Source: Mytilus californianus (lineage: Eukaryota > Mollusca > Bivalvia > Mytilida > Mytilidae). Taken from it: DNA of 64,000 nt. Shown here piece by piece: positions 1 through 13,039 of this stretch; the first letter of the stretch is position 1, and every line of letters begins with the position of its first letter. Location of the stretch: NCBI RefSeq assembly GCF_021869535.1, contig NW_026262669.1:1116001-1180000 (forward strand). The letters are read 5' to 3'. A program made the translations under genes and the position numbers. The notes beneath the pieces were generated by a model. That model made no database searches. It was not told the origin of the DNA and was given only the letters and a program-made list of their open reading frames with translations.

Positions 1-734
1 CAAGGCTTAAAAACAGGTTTAAAGCGAGGTTTTGCCGAGCATGTCTATCCTGTTTTGAGCCGAGTACAAATAACATTTACATTTCGAGACAAGGTATGGT
101 TATTCTGTAGACACTGCAACTCCTACAACTGTTCCACATCAAATATTAGGGTAAAAACCATCATTTTTCAATGACTTCGGAAACGCATTGTCAACGTCAT
201 AAGCAAGCCAATCTACGGTCAGAGACTGTATATCACAAATAATTATACAGTCAATGCAATTTGACTGCGCACTAAGCATAGCTGCAGTATATTAAAGTAT
301 ATCAAGTTCTTGTTGATTGTTGTTTGTTAAACTTCAAATTGAAAATATGGAAACATATTTAAGTCTCAAACAAATAAAAACAAATGATAAGCAGGCTTTA
401 CAACATGAGTTGAGCGGGATTTGTAAAATTGTAACTGCTTTTTAATGCCCCATTACATTAAATAAGACAGTCGTTTAGACTTACAAAAACCTTTAAACGG
501 ATCCCGAAAATAGGTTTCAAAATGTTCCGTTGACATGACAATTAGCGTATCGAAGGTCCGAAAGTCCACTTTATTACCCGATATGGCTTAGACCTAAAAC
601 ATTCAACACAACTAAAACGAACGGACCATGCGCTGAAGTCGCATATCTCATTCAGAGAACCTATAAATATTTTCTATACCTGATATTTTAGGAGGTTAAG
701 GGCAAGTTTCGAAGTTAGCTTTTATGTACAAATT

Positions 735-960
735 GCTTGACCAGTCTTGACCTGTCTCGATCAGTCTCGACCTGCCTCGACTCAGTCTTTACCTTGAAAG
801 TTAGTCTCTATTGGTCTGAATCATTATCAAGTACTCAATCAGACTTCTTAAGTAAAGTCGAGACCAAAGTCGGGTAGAGGTAAGTACAGTTAAGTACTGT
901 CGAGATTATGTCGTGTCTTGTCAAGTAAAACATGTGCCCCGACCTTACTGGTCGAGCACA
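735..960. repeat. Short-period 'tcttgacc/gtcgaga' repeat tract
   Basis: A tract built from roughly 10-12-base units such as cagtctcgacctg, read forward in the first half (737-800). In the second half (850-925) units such as gtcgagaccaaag run in the reverse-complement sense, so the tract is loosely palindromic. The same tract is in copy B at 19,022-19,245. It shows no coding signature. Confidence 0.6.
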
Positions 961-1959
961 AAATATGGTCTTTTCAGACTCTGAGCAGTTTGTAGTGTAT
1001 TTGTTGTAAAAAAAAACAAAAAAAGTCAATTTTATACATTTTTTTTCAATTTCATAACGTTAAATTTTGAAATTCGTGTCCTACCTATGTATTAAGCTGA
1101 TTTGATTTTTTTTCTGCCTTCAGCAGCGTTCTTTTTTTTCCCCCGTTGTCTACAGTTTCAGTACTCCAGTATACGTTTCAATTTAGTCATGTGTGGTTAA
1201 GAATATCTGTGTATCTTTTCAACAGAAGATAGAAAATGTACCTCAGTAACACCAACTTTACGCTACTCTGTGATAATGTATGTTCTTTTCATCCTACATG
1301 GAATACCTATCGTTTTACTTAGTGGTAAATGCTATATATGTTCAACTATTTTTCTAGGTACAGGTTAATAGTGAAACGTACGTCATTATTATACGTAACA
1401 GAATTGACCTTATACCTTGGATCACAGAAATCAGTCAACCGGATAATGACGGAATAACATCTACGGAAAACCCGGGACTATCAATTTGGAATATTAACAG
1501 CTAGAAAGTAGGGCAATTTTATGATTCATTCTATAAATTTATTAATTAAACGCCGTTTATCGAATGTTTGTAACTTGCATATCTCAACTTAACACATAGT
1601 ATCAATAACAAAACTCACGATAACTGGAGTTAATTGGAGATAATTTGGTGGTGAATAATTTGAATGATGGGGGTGTAGAGATGCTTTAAAATGAAAGTAT
1701 AAACTCTGGTTAGGTTTGATAACAAGCACGAATGTGGAAAAAAATTAACAATATTTGATTTGCCTTGATTTTTTTCGGACTCATACAGAACTTCGGCTTA
1801 ATCTTTTCATTATCAATTTCAAACTGGTGTAACAAGAGCAACAGCACTAATGAAGCCGGAAGTATGTATGTAAAAAAAATAACCAACCTTTACTTCATGA
1901 TTGGATGTCGGAAAGCAATGAACAACGTGTTTTTACTGTTGTTGCTGTAGAAGTTTAAA

Positions 1960-2040
1960 TCAGCGTCATTTTGGTTCCAGTGAATTGTTGTCTCATTGGC
2001 AGTTATACCAGATCTCCCGATTCGTATACTTAATTAAGTC
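1960..2040 (+). repeat. 3' end of Mytilus-type dispersed repeat
   Basis: Contains 'attgttgtctcattggcagt' followed by 'tataccagatct', the tail shared by many repeats in this window. It is also present in copy B at 20,310-20,365, so it was there before the duplication. Confidence 0.6.
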
Positions 2041-2644
2041 AAAAGGTTGATGCGGGAAAGAAACATGAGCTCAACTCTTCGACAATATGACCTTGGTTGA
2101 AGTGAACCTTCTTAAAGGTTCTCAATTTAACATGGTCATTAAATCTGTGAAATGATCAATACTATTTTTCTCGGAACAAACATTGATTGTAATATTGATA
2201 GATAAAAAGGTAACTTAATATTATTGCTATACAACTTTGAACATTTACTTTTCTTCATTCTGTCGATACGTAGATTTTAACAATGAACAAGCTCATGTTA
2301 TATATTTACCTCTATATTAGTTGGTCTCATTTGTTTCATTTGTCAACATACTACATCTGGGTTTATTTCTTATATTGATTTGATCACAATCGATATATTT
2401 ATACTGAATCAAACCCAATATCACCAATTCCGTTAATGTGTGTTAGAAAATCAAATCGTTCTCTGTTCGTATCAAAACATCACCAATAGTTCGTTGGTGG
2501 AAAGGGTAAAATGTTTTTCTTACAACGCGTATACAATCCAACATTTTGACAACATATCGTTGGTGACCGATCAATTGTACTTAAATAGATTGATGTTTTT
2601 ACAATTCAAAGGCACCAATCAAAGGACAAACGCCAAGAAATACG

Positions 2645-2900
2645 AAATTAATCAGTGAAACACAGCAAGGTTTCTGAAAGGGGAGGTATATTAGAGAATG
2701 TACTAGGCTTATTTTTGGCATTATGGAAAGGCCATTAGATGATAAAATTCCAGGTCTTTTACTTATATTAGACTTTTAGAAAGCATTCGATACTCTTGAA
2801 TGGTCATTTATTGACTTGGCATTGTCTTTTTTGGGTTTTGGACCTGTTTTTTTTTGTAAATGGATCAAGACCTTATATGCAGTATCTCAGAGCTGTATCT
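2645..2900 (+). pseudogene. LINE reverse transcriptase remnant, N-terminal part of the RT domain
   Basis: Translating across frames gives FLKGRYI, RLIFGIME and IPGLLLILDF followed by a stop, then KAFDTLEWSFI, matching the GFLKGRYIG...RLI and FvDFsKAFDsl.W.f blocks of L1/Tx1-type non-LTR retrotransposon reverse transcriptases. The first catalytic aspartate block (LDF*KAFD) carries a stop codon. Reading ends near 2,900 at ...KTLYAVSQSC and resumes at 4,303, so the element was split by a later insertion. The insertion site in copy A corresponds to about 20,930 in copy B. This is a dead fragment. Confidence 0.8.
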
Positions 2901-2904
2901 TTTT

Positions 2905-4302
2905 CTGAAATTAGTTTTATCAAAACTTATGTTGTGTCAACCCTGTATACCACCATTCCCCATGTAAAAATTGAAAAATCGCCTGAAAGAAATAATCCAC
3001 AATGTTTTTCAACAGGAATATGGCAGCGTATAAATTTATTACTTTGTGATACCATACGGCATATTTTGTTAATAGTGAACAAAAAGGTAAAACATGCTAC
3101 ACAGAGGAACAAGTGATCAGTGTGCTGGAGTTTCTTATTGACAACATATTTGTTGACTTTTGAGGTAGACTTTTTCAACAAATTGTCGGCATTCCTATGG
3201 GAACGAACTGTGCGCTTCTCCTTGCCGACCTCTTCTTATTTTCATATGAGTCGGAGTTCCTTCAGACACTTTTTTCCATAAACAGTCCAAACTTTTCTGA
3301 TTGGGTTCCATTAATATATCCACAAAACTAGAAATTAAAGAAACAACAGGCACGGTTTCCTGCGCCTCAGTTGTGGACTTACACCTCGAATATGACAAAC
3401 ACGGTCATCCCAGTACCAGAATTTATGACAAATGAGACGATTTTAATTTTGATATTATCAATTTCTTTCACCTTAGTAGCTATATACCAACTTCACCTGC
3501 ATATGGGATATACATTTTTCAACCTATTCGGTATCTAGAGCTTGCAACTACTACTCAGACTTTGAAAAACGTCACCAGTGTCTGAGCAGAAAGTTGTTGA
3601 ACCAGGGGTATGTCAAAGAACGTCTCGTCCTTTTTCTAAAAAAAAAATCATCGGAAGGTACCAAGACCTTGTTGATAAATATTCCGTATCAACTTCACAA
3701 ATAATACACGATGGTCTTGAAGTATAGATTCCGGAAACTGACGTGGTTTATCATCCTAATAACGTGTTAAAGTACTCTTTTATTTGTCTTTTGACTATTA
3801 CTTTTACTGTTTAGTCTGATTTTGGTGTTATTCGTTTGACGTGGCTCGGTACTTATACATCCCTTCATTGTATAATTGTGCTATGGTATTATTTTTTATT
3901 CTTGTCTTTCATTTTTGCTGATGTGCTTTGTCTATATGCCTTTTTGTGTTTATTTGTTACATATTTGTTTGTTTCCATAGTGATTAACAATATAACACAA
4001 TGTAGACTGTCGTACCCCTATTTTGACAATTTTACCTATTATGTCTATTTATTTGTTTTCCCCACATTGCCAATATAATGGAATTTTATGCAACTGTCAT
4101 ACTAGTGAGAGGTTTAGCTAGCTATAAAACTAGGTTTAATCCACCATTTACTACATTATAAAATGCCTGTACCAATTCAGGAATATGACAGTTGTTATCC
4201 TTTTGTTTGATGTGTTTGAATTTTGATTTTGCCATTTGATAAGGGACTTTCCGTTTTGAATTTTCCTCGGAGTTCGGTAGTTTTGTTATTTCCTTTTTTG
4301 TT
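2905..4302 (+). mobile_element. Penelope-like reverse-transcriptase fragment with 3' region, nested in the LINE
   Basis: Successive frames give FIKTYVVSTLYTTIPH, then EEQVISVLEFLIDNIFVDF, QQIVGIPMGTNCALLLADL and FLFSYESEF, then VSCASVVDLHLEYD, DDFNFDIINF, SPAYGIYIFQPIRY and RYQDLVDKYSVSTSQIIHD. These are the consecutive blocks of a reverse transcriptase with 'TLYTTIPH' and 'GIPMGTNCAPL.ADLFL', common in bivalve genomes and best assigned to Penelope-like elements. Stops and frameshifts are frequent. After the coding remnant (to about 3,730) comes a 3' region with 'ggctcggtacttatacatcc', 'gtttagctagctataaaact' and 'ccgttttgaattttcctcgg'. The same 3' region recurs at 8,560-9,053 (minus), 61,640-62,290 and 62,590-62,960. 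The Penelope label is likely but not certain. Confidence 0.7.
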
Positions 4303-5720
4303 ATAAACAATGGACACTGCTCTCAATTTGGTAATATTGGTCGTGGTGTTAGACAGGGAGATCCTTTGTCTCCTTATCTCTTTATATTATCTTTAGAACT
4401 TATGAGTGCTGTACTTAAAACAACCCAGATATAAATAAATGACTCTGAATATCTACTAAGCCATTATGCAGGTGACTGGTGTATTTTATTAGATGAGAAT
4501 GAGCAATCTGTAGAAAAATGCATATATACTTTAGAAAAATTATCTAAGTGTGCTTGACTAAGGGCTAACTTTGAAGCCAGATGAATTGGTTCAAATATTC
4601 ACTCGTGAGTTAAACTAGTAACTGCAAGAAACTTGAACTAGAATTATTCAGGAAATTTTAACTTTTAGGAATAAAATTTGATCTGTTAAGTGAAAATAAA
4701 ACGCTTGTTCATTTTGAGGAAAAAATAATAAAAAAAAAAAATACAAAGCTTCCTTAATTTCTGGGTATATGTAGATTTAACCTATATGGGAGATATTTTC
4801 TGTTCTTAAATCATTAGCGATACCTATTTTTATTTAATCATTGACAAATTTGCCAAATGCACCTGTGGATTAAAGAAAAAAAAATCTAAATATTGTAGTT
4901 AGGTTTCCTGCGGGCAGGAAAACTAGACAAGATTAAAATAACAGTTACGATAGGGTTGTATGAAAAAAGGGGGTTCAAAATGCCAGATATATAATCGTTT
5001 TGTTATTCACTAAAGATGACATGGACAAATAAACTTTAAGACCCCTTGAATATATCCAAAAGGAAAACACTGTAAATAGATCAATACAACAGATTTGGAG
5101 CAGACACAATATGGTTGATGACCCCTGATGGTACCTAAACGATTTCTACAAATTTAATGATGGTTTTTGAAAGGCATTTTACTGAACTGGAATATCCTTA
5201 ACACTATCACTAATGACACTGCTGAGGGATCATGAAACAATAAATATGACTAAACAAAAGTTTGACGATGAATAATACAAATGTCTTTTACAACATTTTT
5301 GTACAAGAGTAGGTATGAATAAGGAGTATTCTTTGTGTATGATTTTCTTGATGAGAACAGTGATTTTTTTACTTTAAAGGAATTCCGCAGAATATATAAT
5401 ATTAATATTGATTTCCTGGAATACCATTATATACTTCAAAAAGCTTGGAAAGATCTAATCACTGCTGCAGAGAAAACAATGTGCATATCAAATGAAAAAG
5501 ATTGAATGTATTGAAAACAATACAAAATCATGTCATTTCGTTTATAAAAGATTCTTGTCAAGGTATACAGAACGTCTTTCAAAATAAGAAGACAAAATGT
5601 GTAAAGAACTAAGCACTCATATAGAAAATTGGGATTTCATTTTAGTTTACCCTTTTGTTGTAAACAACAAATTTAGTATGTTGAAGTTTACAATTTTGCA
5701 TAGAACTCTCGCTACAAATG
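4303..5720 (+). pseudogene. LINE reverse transcriptase remnant, C-terminal part
   Basis: Continues the fragment that stopped at 2,900. Near 4,303 the translation gives NNGHCSQFGNIGRGVRQGD followed by PLSPYLFILSLELMSAVLK, the GxxQGxPLSPxLF block. Then comes HYAGDWCILLDENEQSVE, where the catalytic YADD has become YAGD. Further blocks are FWVY..., IGLYEKRGFKMPDI, LLDPLNIS-like residues and DENSDFFTLKEFRRIYN followed by EYHYILQKAWKDLI. Stops and frameshifts are scattered throughout and the catalytic motif is lost, so it is inactive. Similarity fades near 5,720, where another repeat begins. Confidence 0.8.
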
Positions 5721-5724
5721 TAAA

Positions 5725-6296
5725 TTTTAGTCACTAGTTGTTATTGTTGCTTTGAACTAGCTGCCGGTAACTGTAGATACTCTCAGATCTGTTTTAGTGT
5801 CTGTTTGTTGTGGGGATGTATAAGAACCCGTCCGCGTCCACTCTGTGTTTTGTTGGATGTGTTTTTATTCGGTTCCATCAGATTAGTTAAGCCTTTTCAA
5901 CAGATTGTTATAGTGTGTGCTTATGTTGTACTGTTACACCACTGCACTGTCCCAGGTTAGGGAGGGGGCAGGGGGGGTGGTGCCCATAAACGAGTATAAC
6001 CCCGCCAAATTCTGTATGTGCTTGTCCCAAGTCAGGGGCCTGTAATTCAGTGGCTTGTGGCCGTGTTACATTTGTGTTTTTCGTTCACTACTGCGACATA
6101 AATTAGGCCGTTAGTTTTCTCAGTTGAGTTGTTTTACATTTGTCATTTCGGGGTCTTTTATAGCTGCCTATGTGGTATAGGCTTTTCTCATTGGTGAAGG
6201 CCGTACTGTGACTTATAGTTGGTAATTTTTGTCATTTGGACTCTTGAGGAGAGTTGTCTCATTGGCATTCATATCACATCTTTTTTTTATATTGTA
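5725..6296 (+). repeat. Mytilus-type dispersed repeat (3' module)
   Basis: A mixed-GC segment with 'aaccccgccaaattctgtat', 'gtcaggggcctgtaattcag', 'ggggtcttttatagctgcct', 'ggtgaaggccgtactgtgac' and the tail 'gagttgtctcattggcattc' followed by a T-run. Related modules occur at 13,040-13,170, 14,000-14,240, 36,190-36,450, 48,240-48,360 and 48,530-48,710 (plus) and at 15,780-15,870, 21,325-21,410 and 37,030-37,445 (minus). It may be the 3' UTR of an autonomous element; I see no coding sequence in it. Confidence 0.7.
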
Positions 6297-8559
6297 ATCA
6301 CGGTCTCAATGTGTTACGCATATATGATTGAAAATTCCTTAATTTTCATATAATTGAACAGTAGAATTTTTGATGACCAAACCTATATGCTGTACCTGAC
6401 ACCATTTGAATTCTAATTCCGCATTATGAAGGAAAGTAGAACAATGTGTATGCAACCCTTATTTGGTTTGTTTAAATTCAGTCCTTACTACATTCCTGCA
6501 GTATATTTAGCACAATTGTACTCTATAGCGTGCTTTACATATGTTGAAATATGCGTAATAAGTATGACTAATATCTGTATGTATTAGATACATCCTTAAG
6601 AGCGTAACCCTTTTTTAGTGCACCTATTTTCAAACCAAGATATTATTGTCAATGTAGAATGATAGTTTTAAATAGTTTAGGAAGCGGTCTTTAAGCAATT
6701 TGACCATATGTTGTTGTGAAGCATAGTAAATGCAGGGTGTGGAATTTCGTTTAATTACATGTTGATGTAATTAGTAATAGAAATGTCATCAGCAATAATA
6801 AGTATCAAATGCAAGCGTTTATTGTCTGCACAAAATTACAATATTTCATTAAGAAAGACATAACCATTTTCGCATTTTGATATATCATTATTTCAATTTC
6901 ACAAAAACAGAAACAAAACAGATTGTTTCAAGACTCTTTATATAGTGATCAAAATGCATCATTTACGGTAGGGGGTTGGAGTCTTCAATTAGCATTAATT
7001 TTTTTTTCTATTTACAAATATCACAAATCAAAAGACATATCTCGTTTTGCTTGCATTTTGTGTTTTACCGCAAATTAAGTAATATTTTTAAAACTATAAT
7101 ATATGACATGCAAGTATACCATCATTTGATACTGATTATATATCACAATGAAGTGTCAGGATATCTGAATTGAAACTCATGCATACTAAATATTTTCTTC
7201 CAGAAATTTTCTGTGATGAATATGTACGAAACTGTATATTTCAATAAATAGCTGGTTTCAAATTGCAAATAAGAGGAATTTACCGAAAAATAAATCAACA
7301 TTGGAAACTTTTCCAAAAAAGTATTTAAAAAATTCATTGTAATTGTATTCAATACATAAAGAAGTTGTAATATTGCCACTTAATGATTTCGATTTTTTAG
7401 TCTTTACTTGATCAATCTAGAAAGTTATCAATGAAATTCGAATTCTAATCATGATAATGTGCAAACAATTACACAACAAATCATCGGATGTGCCCAGTGG
7501 TATCAACTCGTGTTTGAGAAGTCGTGGTATATTTTTGAAACTAGTTTCTTAATTTTGTGATGTATAAATTGTAGGCTTATTGATTTAATTTTAACGAAAG
7601 ATAAATATCAGAAAATTACAAATATAAGACAGAGCCATTTGCGCTTTCGATATTTCAAGATTTCTCGTTAATATGGCGGAATTGTTAAAACTGATACGAT
7701 ACGTTTTTTTAAGACAAGAGTTAACTTATTATGTTGACTTTTTTGTTCCGTATAAGTTTGTTTGTATGGGAGTATTTGGGTCATAAACTGAACACGATTA
7801 TTTTCTACTATGTTTAAAAAAGAAACACATACTAATGAGATGTTGCCATTTTGTATCTTCTATGCAAAACTTGAAAACAAGTATAACAGAAGTATAAAGC
7901 AGTTTGGTCAAATCAAAGTAAATACTCATTTGTTGACACTAAGAAGAAAAGTATATTCACATATAAGAACTGTGAACTATTTGCCTCATTGTTTCTAAGT
8001 AAATAATTTGGGCATTCTTTACATTTTAAATATTTGACATGTTAGACGCTTTGTCGAAAAAACCAATATACTTGAATTATTATGACATATATTTTAAATC
8101 TCCATGCACACATCGCACTTATTGTTATACTACTCATCATCGTGGGGTTTAGATACAGCGCTTTCAAGGGTCTCATCTGCTTATTTGTTGTTCTGTTTGT
8201 CGCTATTTATAAGTTCCCTTAATATCAGTTTACGCAAGGAGATAGTTGATGACTATTTTCTGTTAATGCAATAGTCATGAGAAACATATTTTCAGTATAT
8301 AATGAACAACAGTTATTTCTACAAAACATAAATCATGTTTAATTATAAGAAAGTATTGAGACGCCAAAATGCTTCCCTACGTTCGAAATATAATCAAAAA
8401 AGAGTTAACGTCCGTGTCTAGCATCAAAACTATTGGGTTTTGTATGCATGGAAACACAAAAAGTTTTGATCTTTATATTAAAATCGTTCGTGCTTATTGT
8501 TTAAATATGAACACAAGGAGGTCTATTTTCTCAACAAAAAGTAGAATAACAAAAAATAC

Positions 8560-9053
8560 CGAACTCCGATGAAAATTCAAAATGGAATGTCCCTTATCAA
8601 ATAGCAAAATCAAAGGCTTAAACACATCAAACGAATGTAAACCAATTGTCATATCCTTTACGTGGTACAGGCATTTCCTTAAGTAGATAATTTAGGATTA
8701 AACCTGGTGTTACGTTTAGCTAAACTTATCACTTGAATGACACTCGCATAAAATTCCATTACATGTATATTGACAACAATGTGTGAACAAAACAAACAGA
8801 CATACCAGGTAAAAATGTCACAAATAGGGGAACAGCAGTCAACATTGTGTTATTATTTTAATCACTATAAAAACGAACACATATGTCAGGAAAGAAAAAC
8901 AAAACGGCTTTAGACGAGGCACACCAAAAAATTAAAGACAAGAATACAAAAAGAAATGAACATAGCACAATAACATAATGGCGGGGTGTATAAATGCCGT
9001 GCCAATCCAAAATGATGTGAAGTTGATACGGAATATTATCAACAGGGTACTAT
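8560..9053 (-). mobile_element. Penelope-like element 3' end, minus strand
   Basis: Read on the minus strand this runs from a remnant of the last RT codons (gttgataatattccgtatca, as at 3,668) through 'ggcacggcatttatacaccc', 'gacaattggtttacattcgt' and 'gataagggacattccatttt', parallel to 3,665-4,300. It is absent from copy B (about 23,320), so it entered copy A after the duplication or was lost from B. Confidence 0.7.
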
Positions 9054-9419
9054 GAACTACCTTCAAAGATTATCTATTTTTTTCATTTTTTTCTTGAATA
9101 TATTGTGTTTATTTATTTATTTTTTTTTAGATATCTTTCCAATTAAAAATAGGTCAATCGTATTTCTTTACAGTAAATAGATTAATCAAAAATTGTATTT
9201 GCTTATGAAACGTCCTTATATGACACATAGTTTATCGCTACGATGTATCAAATATGATGAAGGAAAACGTAGCATACGTAGTAAAATCATTACGATAAAT
9301 ATCAAGTAGGAAGTATATATCCTTTCGCGGTAAAATTCAAATGACAGACCAAATAACTCTGTGTACTAATTTACAAAGGATAAAAAGGCTATTATTTAAT
9401 ATGTCAGAATCGTGCTTCG

Positions 9420-9495
9420 TTTGCATCAGACAAATCAGTGACGCTAGACGAAACGCGTCTTGCGTACAAGCCTGGTATCATTGGTGAGGTTTTTT
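9420..9495 (+). repeat. Short conserved repeat core 'gacgaaacgcgtcttgcgta'
   Basis: A GC-richer island, 'gtgacgctagacgaaacgcg' then 'tcttgcgtac', resembling conserved cores of dispersed mollusc repeats; compare 61,330-61,385 and 41,990-42,015. It is absent at the matching place in copy B (23,490). Confidence 0.4.
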
Positions 9496-9499
9496 TTCC

Positions 9500-12400
9500 T
9501 AAACGATTTTAAGTCACTTTGTGGTGTTTTTCTTAACAATACATTCAAATACTTTGAAATTGGCAATTATACGGTATACAAGATTGAAACCGTGTGATAA
9601 TAATATTACAGCTTCAGTCAAACACATTTAATAATTTCATTTCACTCTTATTAGAGAAAATATAAACTTGGTGATCCTTGATCACCCTCCATTTACTTGC
9701 TATTTGTTCACATTCCAGGCCTTGTAGTTAGACTCAATGAGGGAGATAAAGTGTATTGCTGTAATAAAATTGTGTATTCATTAAAAATTAAAGAGTGAAT
9801 CTCTCTCGTGGCAAGCTCTGTCGAGGGTTGATTTTACGTAAGGTCCTTTAAGAATGACATTTTAAATTGCTCCTCTGAGTCAGGTGATGCATCTGTTCGT
9901 GTTCTCAGATATTATGGTTAAATCTCGGACTCAATGTCTTTTTATAAAAAAAAAGAAAAACATAGCCAAATTAAATGTGTGGTACATGGATATTGAAATT
10001 AGTTTTCGATATAGATTAACTGTTGATTAATCTTGATGAATTGACCACTTGAAAGTACAAGTAAGTCATAAAAAGTATGGATAATACCATAGAAAGAATA
10101 AAACTATGTTACGTAGTTCAAAGCATATTAAAAATATGCCAAAACAAAACCAGATAAAGTCAAGCGAGGTCTGCTATGTTTTATGATTATTATATGGGTG
10201 ATTTAAACATGTGAAATTAAAAGGCTTCTTTACAGTGACTTAGTACATTGAGAAGAAGGTTCGATAACTGCAATTCAAATGGAGGATAAAAGTTTGTTAT
10301 TTAAAACTTAGCATCATTTGGCTCCTGAGGAAATAGATAAAAGGCAGAATGCTTTTTATGCCTGGAAGATACTTAATTAATTAGTTTAGAAAACCAAGAT
10401 ATATAAATAAATGTGTGTCTTTTCTCTGAATAAAATAGACAAAACATAATTACTAGTTGTTCAATTGTTTATAAGTAGAACTGGGCTAAACGTAAAAATT
10501 GGTCAGTTAATGACTTAATGCAATACAATAAAAATCAAGGCAGTACTATCATGGTATTTCAAGACTCCGAACATGCATTCCATAAAGGCCTTTATATATA
10601 TTTATATAAGAATTGTCACATGACCTCTGGTGTCTCGCGTACCCTCTTTCGATATCCAAATGCAAAATATTGAACCAACTTTGCATATTAACAGTTTTTA
10701 TTTGGAATATTTGAAAATATTAACTTGAATTTTGTCAAAAAACAAGATAACTTTGTTTAGATTATGGTGAATATACAGAATTACACATCCTGCTTAACTG
10801 AAATGCGCTAAAACAAGTTGTCAGAAGAAAAACTGTATTAAGAGAGGTGCATTGTCATTAAAAGCTACTGTATTCCCGAACTAAAACAAAAACAAAAAAA
10901 CTAAGACAGGCCATCTCCTGGCAGTCTAGTATACGCTAATCTAATTTTCTCTTAATATATAAAAAAATATACATAAAGAAAAAGAAATATACGTTGTGGC
11001 TAGAAGATAACCATTTGTATAATAACATCCTTATATTTAATAGTTGTTTTTATGTTACTATTCTTTAATGCTATTTGATTATATGTACAGCTTACCCTTT
11101 CTGCTAGTTGTCCATGTTGTCTTCACCCAATGCTTTTTATAGGGGTTCGTTTTCTGTAATTTTCGGCACATTGTTTTGTAGACTGTTTTCCCCCAACAAT
11201 GGTACTGGCTAAAGTGTCATCAATGCAAATTTAAGCATGTTAGGGAAAAAAAGTGTAATTCTAGTTTTTACTCAAGGTACTGGCCAACTGTGAAAATAAT
11301 TTCATTTCAGTCAAAATCAGGGCCATAAATATTCTTAAAAGCCCCAGCAACCACAACCACCCGAAAATCGAATGGTCCGTGCCTTATACATGAACGTTTA
11401 CTGAAAGCATATCTCTTATCACAGAAATACCGGTCTGAAATCGATATATTATGAACCTGCAGACAGTGAACGAACAATTTTACCTTATTCTAGAAATTTT
11501 AGAATTGTCAAATAAATCAAACAATGTGTTTATTATTCTCATAATATTCACAATCAACCAGTGATGGAAAAATTGCGAATTGTATCATTTAAAATCTAAA
11601 TATATGTAGAGCATCATTTTACTGTGGTTATTATGTTGAATTTTGAATTTTGTTTCACTTTATGAAACTTCTAGGACCTAAAAAGAATGGAAGGGTGACC
11701 ATGGTGATATTTGGCACTTTTATAACCACTACACTCTTAAGAGCACCAGTAAAACATGTGAATGGTACACCTGACATTTGCCTGAGACTTTTCAATAAAT
11801 ACAAAAATTGATATTAAATTGTTTCATTTTTGTAAGGTTTCTGATTTCAAGTTGTGTGGTCGGCACTGAGATATGTACAGTCTTAGATATTTACAAAGTA
11901 TTTTTTTAAGAATCATGTTAATATTTCGCATCCAAATATATGCAAACATGTTTAAAATAACATTGAAAGCGTTCAGTGGTACACGATAATGTATGTTTTA
12001 GACACTCGTAGGAAATAAGGTAAGACTTAATGTGTTCACATGTACCGGTAAAGTCGTTTACATAAAGAATGTCCGTAGAGAACGAATGCAAGTTTTAGTT
12101 GAAAAGGGAGTTTTTTTTTAATTCTTAAAAATGCAAATGAATAGGTCTATGTATCGTTTGTACTTTGTCATGTATGTCCGAGACTGCAAAACAAAACATG
12201 TTTGTAATGAATCGCAATCAGGAAGAAATAGGAATAGACAGTAGCATACAAAAAGTATATATATTGTATACATGTTTAAGCAAAATTACATTGAGGTGAA
12301 GTTATTTAGTGGACAACCATTTAATTATGAGGGGGTCTGAAAGATTATAAATTTGATCAACTGTTTAATTCATCAAATATTGTAATATTAGAAAAACTAT

Positions 12401-12960
12401 GTTAATTTATCAAAGTTATAAATGTGAAAGTCAGTCCTCCAAGTTAATTTCATTGTATTGTTCGCACATGCCTGTTATAATTGTACCTTATAGTTATATT
12501 TATGTATGTTCTCTATAACTATGTAATTGTAGTTTTATGAGAAATAAAGTATTCGAAATTCGGTAGAAAAAAATACAATTTTGTTTACGAAATCTTCCAA
12601 ACATTTCTTTACTCACTACGCCCTTTTTGGATAATAACACCCAAATGTTGTTCCACCATTGATAGTATTGCTATCATATTTTCATATTAATAGTCTATAT
12701 GTTCCAGTCTGTATTTTGACTGCTCTAGATATATTTGTTAGAAGTTGTATCTGTAATTCTATAAAAGGTAATCGGTATCACAAAATTTAAATTACTTTAG
12801 AGGGTGAAAAGTTTTTTCACAGGCGGAGGGGTGCGAGGAGGGCAGTTTTTATGTCAATTTGAGGATGTGCAGAAAATGAATAATCTGGTCTTGGTCTGAG
12901 TAAACATCAATAATCTGGCCGCTTTGATGTTGGAAATAAACTATTATGACCTCATCAACT
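9500..12960. other. Non-coding end of copy A and unique AT-rich DNA
   Basis: Up to 10,360 and again from 10,965 to 11,260 this follows the segmental duplication. The 11,260-12,960 stretch is AT-rich DNA with polyA/T runs in which I recognise no gene, RNA or repeat family. Confidence 0.5.
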
Positions 12961-13039
12961 TTGCCAGCCCCTCTCACCCATTCTGGATTAAATGGTCGTC
13001 TCCTCAGGGGTACATTCGTTTGTTCTACAGAAAAAAAGT

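Larger units (their letters stand above)
1..11260. repeat. Large segmental duplication, copy A
   Basis: This block matches 18,252-25,436 in the same orientation, with roughly 8-10% substitutions by eye and many indels. Anchors: 1-2,640 matches 18,252-20,930; 6,297-8,330 matches 21,430-23,320; 9,300-9,420 matches 23,380-23,490; 9,770-10,360 matches 24,480-25,436; 10,965-11,260 matches 34,884-35,215. The left edge lies outside the window. Copy A has gained a LINE plus Penelope-like insertion (2,645-6,296) and a minus-strand Penelope 3' end (8,560-9,053). It lacks about 40 bases present in copy B near 18,424. No gene is recognised inside the shared part; open frames there are short and not conserved between copies. 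Confidence 0.85.
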
